From Pseudomonadota bacterium (GTDB taxonomy: Bacteria > Desulfobacterota > JAPLJL01), in the NCBI GenBank assembly GCA_026388615.1, contig JAPLJL010000289.1, positions 1 through 15,452 on the forward strand: a stretch of DNA of 15,452 bases. The letters are read 5' to 3'. This document shows, in pieces, positions 1 to 7,103 of this stretch; within the stretch, counting starts at the first letter, position 1, and each line of letters begins with the position of its first letter. A program made the translations under genes and the position numbers. Under the pieces are notes generated by a model that saw only the letters and a list, made by a program, of their open reading frames with translations, had not been told where the DNA came from and did not search any database.

Positions 1-6
1 AATAAA

Positions 7-44
7 ACCTTTCTCGCCTGTCCAACCTGTTCCACCTTTCTCGC
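7..44. repeat. Short direct repeat, 11 bp, period 27
   Basis: The 11-mer ACCTTTCTCGC occurs at 7-17 and again exactly at 34-44, with a pyrimidine-rich spacer. It lies just downstream of the EmrA-type gene. I see no gene in 1-52. The text resembles other low-complexity intergenic repeats in the window but no named family. Confidence 0.5.
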
Positions 45-52
45 TTCCGGTT

Positions 53-1078
53 TTATTTAACCTTGATCTTGACCTCAACCGACATCCCGGGCAGAAGTCG
101 GGGAAAATTGGAGCCTCCGGGAGAACCTGGGGCTTCCACTGAAATCTTGACCGGAACCCGCTGGGTCACCTTGGTGAAGTTTCCGGAGGCGTTGTCGGGG
201 GGAATCAGGGAAAACTTGGAAGCGGTATTGGAACCGATCTGGATCACCTTGCCGGTAAAAGACAGGCTGGAATAAGTATCAACCGAAATTTCCACGGGGT
301 CGCCGATCCTGATTGCCGCCAGCTTGGTTTCCTCAAAATTAGCGGTGATCCAGATGTGCTCACCATCATTGATCGAGTAAATCGGCTGGGCGGGCTGGAC
401 CACGTCACCCGGCATAACCCATTTCTTGGCGACCACGCCCTCGAGTGGCGAGGAGATGACGGTATTCGAGAGCTGCGTCCTGATTACCTGCAGCTGGGCC
501 TTGGATACACCCACCTGGGCCAGGGCGATATTGTACTGGGCCCGGGAAATCTCCTGGCCTTTCTGGGCGTGGTCAAACTGTTCCCTGGTCGCGCTGCCGC
601 CTTTCAACAGGGTCTTGGCCCGGTCGAAATCCTCCTGGGACCTTTCCCAATTAATCTTGACCAGGGCCACGTTCTGCTCCGCCTGCTCCAGCCCGGCCAG
701 GCATTGCGCTTCCTGGGCTTTGAGGTCGGAGTCATCCAGGTGAACCAGGACCTGCCCCGGCTTGACCCCGTCGCCTTCTTCCACAGTAAGCTGGGTGACG
801 CGCCCCAGCATCTTCGAACTGATGGAAACCCGGTTCCCGTCAATATAGGCATTGTCGGTTGAGACAAACCGGCGCAGTTTGACATACCAGTAGGCGGAGG
901 CCAAGGTGGCCAAAACGGCGAAGATCAGCAGCGGAATGACCACCCGCTTCTTCCGGAAAAGCGGAACCGAATCGATGGATTCGTCTCCCCCATTCCCGGG
1001 ATTCACGGGCCCGGGCGGCATCCCGGGTCTGTAATTATTCGTTGGCCCCGCCGGTCCTCCCGAAATTTTATTTTCCAT
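53..1078 (-). CDS. EmrA/HlyD-family membrane-fusion (periplasmic adaptor) protein
   Basis: Periplasmic adaptor of a tripartite multidrug or toxic-compound exporter, linking an inner-membrane pump to an outer-membrane channel. It is 341 residues long from the chosen start. A Pro/Gly-rich cytoplasmic tail covers about 1-42 and one transmembrane helix about 45-66. The EmrA-like stretch TDNAYIDGNRVSISSK lies at 74-89. A lipoyl half-motif follows to about 118, then an alpha-helical hairpin at about 119-205. The family signature GNFTKVTQRVPVKI lies at 299-312. The ATG at 1078 has AGGGGG nine bases upstream. An in-frame TTG at 1087 lies almost on top of that ribosome site, so the shorter form is preferred. 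No pump gene (EmrB-type MFS or other) is visible; it could lie beyond position 1. Family call is firm; the exported substrate is unknown. Confidence 0.93.
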   Translation of the reverse strand: MENKISGGPAGPTNNYRPGMPPGPVNPGNGGDESIDSVPLFRKKRVVIPLLIFAVLATLASAYWYVKLRRFVSTDNAYIDGNRVSISSKMLGRVTQLTVEEGDGVKPGQVLVHLDDSDLKAQEAQCLAGLEQAEQNVALVKINWERSQEDFDRAKTLLKGGSATREQFDHAQKGQEISRAQYNIALAQVGVSKAQLQVIRTQLSNTVISSPLEGVVAKKWVMPGDVVQPAQPIYSINDGEHIWITANFEETKLAAIRIGDPVEISVDTYSSLSFTGKVIQIGSNTASKFSLIPPDNASGNFTKVTQRVPVKISVEAPGSPGGSNFPRLLPGMSVEVKIKVK

Positions 1079-1110
1079 GATTGACAACCCCCTGCTTAAA
1101 AACCGGATAA

Positions 1111-1139
1111 ATCATAATATTTCAGTCTATCCCATTCAA
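1111..1139 (-). promoter_or_regulatory. Candidate sigma-70 promoter for the EmrA-type gene
   Basis: On the minus strand TTGAAT (1139-1134) and TATGAT (1116-1111) are separated by exactly 17 bp. They match 4/6 and 5/6 of the -35 and -10 consensus. Transcription would start about 25 bases before the ATG at 1078, leaving room for the AGGGGG ribosome site. Motif reading only. Confidence 0.5.
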
Positions 1140-1211
1140 CCCGAAAAATGCGATTGAATTCGTACTATAGTCTTTCGCGAGCAGATTTTTTTGTAGTGTG
1201 CCGATTCACGT

Positions 1212-1270
1212 GTCCCGTCAAAGGCGGGATCGGCGTTTTATAAAAGAGCCCGATAAATCGGGCGACTACA
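1212..1270. repeat. Two adjacent hairpins, the second of the 'palindrome + GRCTAC' family
   Basis: Hairpin one (1212-1230) pairs GTCCCGTC with GGCGGGAT, including wobble pairs, around loop AAA. Hairpin two (1248-1263) pairs GCCCGA with TCGGGC around loop TAAA and is followed by GACTACA. This architecture, a stem closing on a TAAA-like loop followed by G-purine-C-TAC, recurs with other stem sequences at 4146, 10806 and 11175. It sits between the EmrA-type promoter and the 3' end of the acyl-CoA synthetase gene. It could also weaken transcription read-through, but no T-run follows on either strand. Confidence 0.6.
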
Positions 1271-1275
1271 TGGTG

Positions 1276-2709
1276 TTAAGAAATAACGGAGGAATTTCTC
1301 TGATGATAGCGGCGGGCGAGATTCAGCACCTTTAAAGCCCGGTCCACGCTTTCATAAACCGCGAACCCGGCTTTTACGAACAACTGCTCGTAGCGAAGCC
1401 GCATTTCCTCGTTAATCACCGAGGGGAACACCACCGCCAGCGGCTTCTTCACCCCTTTGACCGCCTCCAAGAATGCGTTCATGGAGGTATCGGTTATTCC
1501 CGACACGAAGTCTTCCACATAGGCGAAAAACTCGATATTAATGACCAGGAGAATCAGGTCGGTTTCGGTATCTTCATCCAGGGTGCGGAAGACATCCGGG
1601 TAGATCGGGAAAGCCATGAACGCGGCGGCCATATCGATCGGGTTTTTCACGCTGGTCCCAGGCAGATCGAAAGACCTTCTCAGTTTATGATTGGTTTCCT
1701 CGGAAAGCTCGGGCATTTCGAAACCCCAGAACTCCGCCCGGTCCGTAAAATTGACCGAAAGCCCTCCGCTGATACTGACGATGATCATTTTCCGTCCCGT
1801 AAATTTCGGCAGGCGCCGGAGCACCAGGGCGGTTCCGACCATCTCATCCAGGTTGTCGACCTGGATGGCTCCCGCCTGCCGGAAAACCGCCTCCCAGGTA
1901 ACCTGGGATCCCCCCAAGGCCCCGGTGTGCGAGGCCGCCGCCCGAACCCCGGTTTCACTCAACCCGCCCTTCAGCACCACCACGGGTTTCCTGGCCCCCG
2001 CCCTGATCAAAGCCCGGGCCAGGGGTCGGCCTTCGCGGGTGCCTTCGATGTAAACCAGGATGACTTTGGTTTCGGGATCCTCGGTAAAATAATCGAGGAG
2101 CTCCGGGCTGCAGACATCAATTTCATTCCCGTAGCTCACCACCTTGTGATATTTAAGCCCGAAACGATTGCCGAGGAAAATCGCCCCGAAAGCCATCCCG
2201 CCGCTCTGGGAGAGATAGCTGACCTCACCCGTCCCTTCCACCGGAGGAAGATCCGGGCGGAAGCTCATGCCGTTCCGGGGATAGTAAATGCCCATGCAGT
2301 TCGGACCGATCACCCGCATCCCGCTTTCCCGGGCTTTTTCCCGGATCATTTTTTCCAGTTTGATCCCCTCGGCTTCACCGGTCTCGGAGAAACCAGAGGT
2401 AAAAATCGCCACCGAGCGGACCTTTTTCTGGGCGCAATCGGAGATCACCTCCGGCAAATACATGGCCGGAACCGCGATGATCACGTGGTCCACCGGGCCG
2501 GGAATATCGCGGAGGCTCCGGAAAGAGGGAAAATCCGGGAGCTCGTCGCCCGTGGGGGCAACCGCGTATATCGGGCCGTTAAAATTCAGAACCCGGTGGG
2601 CATTCAGGAACATCCCGGCGGTATTGCCCGGGCGGTTGCTGGCCCCGATCACCGCGATCGAACGGGGGTGAAAAATCTGGTCGATTTTCTGATATGCGGA
2701 ATCCATCAT
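1276..2709 (-). CDS. Acyl-CoA synthetase (ADP-forming), alpha subunit
   Basis: Cytoplasmic CoA-ligase subunit of the NDP-forming acetyl/acyl-CoA synthetase family. The complete enzyme interconverts acyl-CoA + ADP + Pi and acid + CoA + ATP. It has 477 residues: a CoA-binding Rossmann domain (about 10-140, with IAVIGASNRPGN at 18-29 and GPNCMGIYY at 135-143), then two succinyl-CoA-ligase-like flavodoxin domains (about 155-290 and 300-465). The phosphohistidine motif ASHTGALGGS is intact, with His261 as the expected phosphorylated residue. The length matches an alpha subunit alone. The ATP-grasp beta domain needed for nucleotide chemistry is neither fused nor adjacent, so a partner must be encoded elsewhere. 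The start is one of two consecutive ATGs (2709 or 2706), with no clear Shine-Dalgarno. Family is confident; acid substrate and physiological direction are unknown. Confidence 0.92.
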   Translation of the reverse strand: MMDSAYQKIDQIFHPRSIAVIGASNRPGNTAGMFLNAHRVLNFNGPIYAVAPTGDELPDFPSFRSLRDIPGPVDHVIIAVPAMYLPEVISDCAQKKVRSVAIFTSGFSETGEAEGIKLEKMIREKARESGMRVIGPNCMGIYYPRNGMSFRPDLPPVEGTGEVSYLSQSGGMAFGAIFLGNRFGLKYHKVVSYGNEIDVCSPELLDYFTEDPETKVILVYIEGTREGRPLARALIRAGARKPVVVLKGGLSETGVRAAASHTGALGGSQVTWEAVFRQAGAIQVDNLDEMVGTALVLRRLPKFTGRKMIIVSISGGLSVNFTDRAEFWGFEMPELSEETNHKLRRSFDLPGTSVKNPIDMAAAFMAFPIYPDVFRTLDEDTETDLILLVINIEFFAYVEDFVSGITDTSMNAFLEAVKGVKKPLAVVFPSVINEEMRLRYEQLFVKAGFAVYESVDRALKVLNLARRYHQRNSSVIS

Positions 2710-2782
2710 AACGGAGGCAATTTAATGCATTTCAAAACCAAAAAACACCTTTGACCATTCAAGACAATCAGAAATTTAACTT

Positions 2783-2860
2783 CGAGATCGCCACGCCCTG
2801 CTGGCTCGCGATGACAAAATAGCTGTCATTGCGAGGAGCAAAAGCGACGAAGCAATCTCG
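2783..2860. repeat. Inverted pair of a dispersed intergenic repeat
   Basis: The right copy (2824-2860) begins TGTCATTGCGAGGAGC and ends CGAAGCAATCTCG. The left copy (2783-2816) is its diverged reverse complement, beginning CGAGATCGCCA and ending CGCGATGACA. They are separated by seven bases, so the whole could form a cruciform or long RNA hairpin. Closely similar text is a common dispersed repeat in Desulfobacterota and some Chloroflexota genomes (recollection, not searched). It fills most of the gap between the acyl-CoA synthetase start and the beta-propeller stop. Confidence 0.75.
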
Positions 2861-2903
2861 TCATTTGAAAGATACGGTTTTTATGAAAGGCTAATAATTG
2901 ATT

Positions 2904-3932
2904 CTATTTATTAACCCTCTCCAGTTCCGCCAGCGGCATACTGAAAACCCCCCGACCGTCGAATTTCCCGAAAAGCATCTTGTTCGGCTGCTGCTTCAGC
3001 TCGGTCAGATAAATAATCTCCTCGCCATTCTCGATCCGGATCCGGCAGGAAGAGACCTGGCCGATGCCCCTGATTTTAAATCGGACCAGTTCCCCGGTCC
3101 CGGAGACATATTTCTTGAGAGAACCGCTGCCGGGATCCGCGACCCATAAATTTCCGGCCTGATCCTGGCAAAGGTCGTCGAAAAAATCCATGGTTTTGGC
3201 TTTCGCAAAAACTTTTTCCGCCTGGCCGGACCCCGGGTCAACCCGGTATACCCCCGAAAGGGTTTCGGAAAAATACAGCCGGTTTTCCTTCCCGGAAAAA
3301 TACATCCCGTTCACGATCTTCCTTCCGCCCGCCCACAACTCCGGAGGAGTAAATTTTCCGTCCGAATTGATCTTCAGCAGGTAAATCGCTCCCCGGGGCC
3401 ACAGGAAACTCATATTGCTCGTGGCCAGATACAGGTTGCCGGACCGGTCAAAAGTCAGGCCGTTGATCCCAGGCAGGTTGTTGGTTAACTTCTCCGCCTT
3501 TTCCAGATCCCGGTCCACCCGGTAAACGGCGCCGCCCTGCTTCATCCAGTTTTTTTCGCTCGCGGCCACATAAAGGCTGCCGTCCGGGCCGGCACCTACC
3601 CCCAGGGCAAGTTCACCCGCGATCATTTTCGACTTCACCAGTTTGAGTTCGCTCCGCGAGGGGCCATTGATGAGGTGGATATACCCGTGCAGGTCGGTGA
3701 CATACAGCCGGAGGGAATCCTGATCCAGGGAGAGGTTTTCACATCCATTCATTCCGCTGACCAGCACCACCCCCCGGTAACTCCCCAGGTCCGCCTCCAC
3801 CGTCCGGACTTTCATCCGGGAAGACAAACCCGCGCATCCGCCTGAATCAAGCAAAAAAACCAGGGCCAGAAAAGGCAGAAAAAGCCGGGCGGGGTCGGGG
3901 TAAAATTTTGCTATCAGTGAATAAATGCGCAT
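2904..3932 (-). CDS. SMP-30/gluconolactonase-like beta-propeller envelope protein
   Basis: Exported six-bladed beta-propeller of the SMP-30/gluconolactonase/strictosidine-synthase-like superfamily, 342 residues. The N-terminus is a hydrophobic signal (about 16-29) ending at Cys33. The preceding residues (DSGG) are a poor lipobox, so a lipoprotein is possible but not certain. Blade-like repeats follow: DGSLYVAAS (117-125), NGLTFDRSGNLYLATS (157-172), VNGMYFSGKENRLYFSE (207-223) and DDLCQDQAGNLWVAD (252-266). Glu65, Asn208 and Asp252 or Asp253 sit where SMP-30 enzymes hold their divalent metal, so a metal-dependent lactonase or a binding propeller are both possible. The start is well supported: GGAGG lies eight bases before the ATG. 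It has its own candidate promoter. Function beyond the fold is unknown. Confidence 0.85.
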   Translation of the reverse strand: MRIYSLIAKFYPDPARLFLPFLALVFLLDSGGCAGLSSRMKVRTVEADLGSYRGVVLVSGMNGCENLSLDQDSLRLYVTDLHGYIHLINGPSRSELKLVKSKMIAGELALGVGAGPDGSLYVAASEKNWMKQGGAVYRVDRDLEKAEKLTNNLPGINGLTFDRSGNLYLATSNMSFLWPRGAIYLLKINSDGKFTPPELWAGGRKIVNGMYFSGKENRLYFSETLSGVYRVDPGSGQAEKVFAKAKTMDFFDDLCQDQAGNLWVADPGSGSLKKYVSGTGELVRFKIRGIGQVSSCRIRIENGEEIIYLTELKQQPNKMLFGKFDGRGVFSMPLAELERVNK

Positions 3933-3981
3933 CTGGAAAACCTCCAGGACCTGTCACTCTAAGGCTTCGGTAAGAACATTT

Positions 3982-4010
3982 ATTTAAGTCTTTCCTCGCT
4001 GGTCTGTCAG
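3982..4010 (-). promoter_or_regulatory. Candidate promoter for the beta-propeller gene
   Basis: On the minus strand CTGACA (4010-4005) and TTAAAT (3987-3982) are 17 bp apart, matching 5/6 and 4/6 of the sigma-70 consensus. The implied leader is about 40 bases and contains the GGAGG ribosome site of the gene starting at 3932. Motif reading only. Confidence 0.35.
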
Positions 4011-4145
4011 CTTGGTTTTAAGCCAACGAGTTGAGATTCTTCACTGCCCTCGAATTCTCCCCCCGCCGCTTCGCGCGGGGCAAGCGGGACAAGTCGCTCA
4101 GGACAACAGGGCTCACCGGATTCGGCCCTGATCCCGAGTGGAGCC

Positions 4146-4163
4146 CCACGGCTAAAGCCGTGG
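4146..4163. repeat. TAAA-loop palindrome, second copy of the family
   Basis: CCACGGC and GCCGTGG pair perfectly around TAAA, followed by CACC where the other copies have a G-purine-C-TAC tail. Same architecture as the elements at 1248, 10806 and 11175 but a different stem sequence. Confidence 0.65.
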
Positions 4164-4223
4164 CACCTCCACAAATCTTACGGCGGGCGGAATACTTCGA
4201 CTCCGCTCAGTACAGGCCCGCCG

Positions 4224-4310
4224 ACCTGTCCGACGTAGCCCTAGCGAAGTCGGAAGCAGCTTACCCTCCTGCGCTAACCTGTCCGACGTAGTCTCGGCGA
4301 AGTCGGAAGC
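4224..4310. repeat. Two 34-bp direct repeats, period 53
   Basis: Copies at 4224-4257 and 4277-4310 both begin ACCTGTCCGACGTAG and end GCGAAGTCGGAAGC. Four of 34 positions differ, all in the centre. Each copy is itself an imperfect palindrome with arms TCCGAC and GTCGGA. The differences sit in the loop, so the arms are conserved. Similar elements are common between genes in environmental genomes (recollection). Confidence 0.75.
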
Positions 4311-4442
4311 TTCGGAGGGTTACCCGCTGGCAGAACATTCATCCACAGGTAAACCCGTGGCCTTCTGCGAAGGCGGGTAAAATGCAGAAACGACCGGAAA
4401 TGAAGACTTAAATGAAAATTTTTGCAGCCGTCAGACGATCTC

Positions 4443-4745
4443 TTACCGGTTGAAACCGCCGCTGCCTCTTCGGTCACGGTCGCCGAAATCACGGCTTCCA
4501 CCTTCCTTGGCCTTCGGGGGGTGAGCTTCCCCGATCCGGAGGGCCCGACCGTCGAAATCAGTGCCGTTCAGGGCGTCCATGGCTTTCTGCGCTTCATCCG
4601 GGGTAGCCATTTCCACAAACCCGAAACCTTTTCCGGAAATAATGTTTATTTCTTTGACCTGGCCGTGCTTGGCAAACAGTTCTTCCAGCTGTTTGTTGAC
4701 GACGGAATACTTCAGATTGCCGACATAAAGTTTGCTTCCTTGCAT
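4443..4745 (-). CDS. Small RRM-domain RNA-binding protein
   Basis: Single RNA-recognition-motif protein of 100 residues, of the type known from cyanobacteria (Rbp, often cold-induced) and many other bacteria. RNP2 is LYVGNL at 6-11. RNP1 is KGFGFVEM at 39-46, with the aromatic Phe41 and Phe43 that stack on RNA bases. The fold spans about 4-74. The tail (75-100) is Gly/Arg/Asp-rich (RDFGDRDRRGSGGF), as in this family. It probably binds single-stranded RNA in the cytoplasm. The start is firm: AAGGAGG lies eight bases before the ATG. It is co-directional with the alcohol dehydrogenase upstream, 102 bp away. Cold regulation is known for some relatives, but nothing in this sequence demonstrates it. 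Confidence 0.95.
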   Translation of the reverse strand: MQGSKLYVGNLKYSVVNKQLEELFAKHGQVKEINIISGKGFGFVEMATPDEAQKAMDALNGTDFDGRALRIGEAHPPKAKEGGSRDFGDRDRRGSGGFNR

Positions 4746-4847
4746 TGCAAATACCTCCTTGAAATTGTTCTACATTGTTTGACGACCAAAACCAACGCCT
4801 GAAATCCAACTCAGTTCATTTTCGGCATCACCCCCTTCACCCTCCGT

Positions 4848-5870
4848 TTATCCGGCCTGGCAGTCAATCAGAATCTTCATCTGCCCCGGTTCGTGCAATT
4901 TTTGAAACGCCTTCCCGATATCTTTTAAAGGTAAAACCTCGCTGATCGCCACCCGGGGATCGACAATATTTTTGATCAGCAGATCCAGCGCCTCGTCATA
5001 ATCGCGCCGGTGGTAGCCGAAGCTGAAAAAGATCCGGACCTCCTTCGCAAAGCAAAGCAGGGGCATCAGCCAGGCCTGCCCGATCATCACCCCCAGAACG
5101 ACCACCAGGCCGCGGGGAGCGACCACCGAGGTAGCTTCATTGAGGGAAGATTCCGTCCCGGCGCAATCCACGACAAAATCCGGGGCCCGGCCGGCTTGTT
5201 TAGGAATGAAGGAACCGGGCATATTTTCCGCCGGATCGATTACCGCTTTAATCCCAATCTCCCGGGCTTTCCCGGCCCGGTAACCATCCGGTTCGGAAAC
5301 ATATAAATCGGAAACGCCCCGGGTCTTCAAGGCGTAAGCGCTGAAAATCCCAATCGGCCCGGCCCCCAGCACCAGGGCCAGATCCCCGCCTTTGGCTCCG
5401 AGCATGTTAATCCCGTGGATCGCCACCGCCAGAGGCTCGGTCAGGGCCGCGGTTTTAAGGTCCAGGATTTCGGGAATCCGGAAGAGCATGGAGGTTTTTA
5501 CCAGCATGTATTCGCTGAATCCACCCGAGTTTACCCCCAGCCCGTAGCTCCGGTGAATACCGTTGCTGCAGATCTGCGGATGACCGGCTTGGCAGGGACG
5601 GCATTTATAACAGGAATCCATCGGGAGAATGACCACCGGGGTTCCCCTGGGCCAGCCCTTCACCCCTTCCCCGCAGGCCTCGACCCACCCGGAGATTTCA
5701 TGGCCGATGACGCAATCGGAAGGGAGCAGACCGGTATCGATGAGATGAATATCCGACCCGCAGATCCCGCAGTAAGCAACTTTGATCAGCACTTCCCCGG
5801 GACCGGGCGGGGGCAAGGGGAGATCGATGATCTCAAAACTTCCCCCGGACCTGACCAGCGCAGCCTTCAT
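4848..5870 (-). CDS. Zinc-dependent medium-chain alcohol/polyol dehydrogenase
   Basis: Cytoplasmic NAD-linked dehydrogenase of the zinc MDR superfamily (threonine, sorbitol and butanediol dehydrogenase relatives), 340 residues. The GroES-like catalytic domain carries the catalytic zinc ligands Cys37 (CGICGSD), His57-Glu58 (GHE) and probably Glu145 (TEPLAVA). The structural zinc lobe has four cysteines at 87, 90, 93 and 101. The Rossmann domain has GAGPIG at 169-174. An acidic Glu193 ends the second strand (VSEPDGYR), which normally selects NAD over NADP. All key residues are present, so an active enzyme is expected. Substrate cannot be read from sequence; a sugar-alcohol or hydroxy-acid is plausible. 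The ATG at 5870 lacks a clear Shine-Dalgarno. A perfect TATAAT lies 26 bases upstream. Confidence 0.93.
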   Translation of the reverse strand: MKAALVRSGGSFEIIDLPLPPPGPGEVLIKVAYCGICGSDIHLIDTGLLPSDCVIGHEISGWVEACGEGVKGWPRGTPVVILPMDSCYKCRPCQAGHPQICSNGIHRSYGLGVNSGGFSEYMLVKTSMLFRIPEILDLKTAALTEPLAVAIHGINMLGAKGGDLALVLGAGPIGIFSAYALKTRGVSDLYVSEPDGYRAGKAREIGIKAVIDPAENMPGSFIPKQAGRAPDFVVDCAGTESSLNEATSVVAPRGLVVVLGVMIGQAWLMPLLCFAKEVRIFFSFGYHRRDYDEALDLLIKNIVDPRVAISEVLPLKDIGKAFQKLHEPGQMKILIDCQAG

Positions 5871-5895
5871 AAACGCAAGATTTTTGCTTGGAAAA

Positions 5896-5901
5896 ATTAT
5901 A
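5896..5901 (-). promoter_or_regulatory. Candidate -10 box before the alcohol dehydrogenase
   Basis: A perfect TATAAT on the minus strand, 26 bases before the ATG at 5870. No good -35 hexamer stands 16-18 bp upstream, so it would be a -10-dependent or activator-dependent promoter. The leader would be about 20 bases with no recognisable ribosome site. Confidence 0.35.
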
Positions 5902-5968
5902 TTCCGGTAATCATTCGAGGGATATTTTTAATTTAGAAAAAAGCGGAATGAATACAAGGAAATAACCT

Positions 5969-7018
5969 TTATGGGAGGGCGGGGGTCTCAGGCGAAAACC
6001 CGTTATTTTTCAAAACCGCCTTGGCCTTGATCATGTCCATCTTGTCGGAAAACGGCCCGGCAAATAAATATATCTTTTTCCCTGATTTTTTCTTGGTCTC
6101 CACGCGGGTATTATAACCTTCCTCTTTTAATATTTTAGTAGTTTTTACCGCCTGGGTCAATTTCGTGAACGGTCCGATCCAGACCTGGGATTTACCCTCC
6201 GGCCCAGGGGTGATGGTAGTTTCGAGTTTGTGAACCACTTTCATTTTCAGGGATTCCGCCTTCGCTTCCCCTTCACTGAACTCCTTTTCTATCACCAGAA
6301 AATAATCCTTTTTCCCTCCTTCTGTTTCTTTTTCTTCGAAAGCGGCCTTGATTCCCAGTTCCTTGACCCGGTTCATATCTTTAAGCATGGATTTCAAGTC
6401 CGGGTATTCGCCGATTTGAAGTTTGAGCTGACCCGGTTTTTTTTCGGCCGGGGCTTTGGCTACCTCTTCCGTTCTCGGCGGAGCCAAAATCGCGCCGGCC
6501 CCGGGTTCCACCTCAACCTTGGCCGGGGCAGGTTTAGTTTCCTCCACTTTCTCCGGGGTAATCTTGGCCGTTTCGGTTTTCTCGGCTAAGGCCTTGGCTT
6601 CTTTTTCTTTCCCGGGTGCGGCTTTAACCACCAACTGGGATTTTTCCGGGGAAGCCTTGGATTTGGCAGCCGCGGTCTCGACCTGGGTTTGAGATTTGTC
6701 GGTTTGAACCGGGGAAACCGGATTGGCCTCCGGGATGGATTTCTGAGTCAAAGTCGCGGAGGGTGATGGTTCCGGAACAACGGCCGGTTCCGAGACAACT
6801 GCGGACGGGTTCGCTTCAATCGGCATATTCTCTTCGGGGTTAAACGCGGATTCCGGAACCCGGGCGGCTTGACTCGGTGGGTTTTCCCCCGGAGCAGCAG
6901 CTCCTTTATGATTAAAAATGGAATAGGAAATCCAGGTGCTCAGGATAAACACCACGGCCCCGATCAAGATCAGCGCTTTCCGTGATATTCCCCCCGTATT
7001 TGCTCTCGCCTCAGGCAA
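5969..7018 (-). CDS. Membrane-anchored protein with two C-terminal SPOR-like repeats
   Basis: Bitopic protein of 349 residues. It has a short cytoplasmic N-terminus, one transmembrane helix (about 15-34) and a long Pro/Ala/Lys/Glu-rich periplasmic linker (about 38-193). Two beta-alpha-beta-like modules follow at about 197-269 and 278-344. The second has the typical SPOR pattern: VWIGPFTKLTQA, an alpha helix, then KIYLFAGPFSD and a second helix. SPOR domains bind denuded septal peptidoglycan, so a role in division or envelope maintenance is likely. The first module is more diverged. The start is TTG at 7018 with GAGGG five bases upstream; no ATG lies before the membrane helix. It is 85 bp downstream of pyruvate kinase on the same strand. 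The exact partner is unknown. Confidence 0.85.
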   Translation of the reverse strand: MPEARANTGGISRKALILIGAVVFILSTWISYSIFNHKGAAAPGENPPSQAARVPESAFNPEENMPIEANPSAVVSEPAVVPEPSPSATLTQKSIPEANPVSPVQTDKSQTQVETAAAKSKASPEKSQLVVKAAPGKEKEAKALAEKTETAKITPEKVEETKPAPAKVEVEPGAGAILAPPRTEEVAKAPAEKKPGQLKLQIGEYPDLKSMLKDMNRVKELGIKAAFEEKETEGGKKDYFLVIEKEFSEGEAKAESLKMKVVHKLETTITPGPEGKSQVWIGPFTKLTQAVKTTKILKEEGYNTRVETKKKSGKKIYLFAGPFSDKMDMIKAKAVLKNNGFSPETPALP

Positions 7019-7103
7019 GATTTCCCTCTGTTGACACTATTTTCTCAAATTCACGCTTATTATCAATTAATTTAAATGCTCCCTGCCCCTGGCTCCGGGC
7101 TTT

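Larger units (their letters stand above)
3933..4442. other. 510-bp gene-free, repeat-rich gap
   Basis: This gap separates the RRM gene from the beta-propeller gene. It holds a candidate promoter (3982-4010), a TAAA-loop palindrome (4146-4163), a CTTCGACTCCGCTCAG-type repeat fragment (4194-4217), two 34-bp direct repeats (4224-4310) and a bulged hairpin (4353-4378, ACCCG...CGGGT). An 86-codon open frame at 4031-4291 is made largely of these repeats and is not accepted as a gene. I see no RNA gene. Confidence 0.7.

Noticed and set aside
1079..1087. TTG start at 1087 for the EmrA-type protein
   Set aside because: It would leave no space between the AGGGGG ribosome site and the start codon. The ATG three codons later has nine-base spacing.
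2712..2752. On the plus strand, CGGAGG followed eight bases later by ATG and a nine-codon open frame (MHFKTKKHL)
   Set aside because: The ribosome-site match is good but the peptide is tiny, has no conserved feature and lies in the leader of the opposite-strand gene. Chance is the simplest explanation.
1687..2754. A 355-codon open frame on the plus strand opposite the acyl-CoA synthetase gene
   Set aside because: It is antisense to a gene with intact family motifs, is rich in His/Pro/Arg/Gly as expected of a codon shadow, and shows no recognisable domain.
4031..4291. 86-codon plus-strand open frame in the repeat-rich gap
   Set aside because: Its sequence is largely the translation of intergenic repeats (for example EYFDSAQYRPA and LSDVALAKSEA) and it has no ribosome site.
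4224..4310. Possible mini-CRISPR (two 34-bp repeats, 19-bp spacer)
   Set aside because: Only two copies, the repeat differences are central rather than terminal, the spacer is short and no cas gene is present.
4353..4378. Hairpin downstream of the RRM gene considered as its terminator
   Set aside because: The stem is bulged by TGG and no T-run follows on the minus strand.
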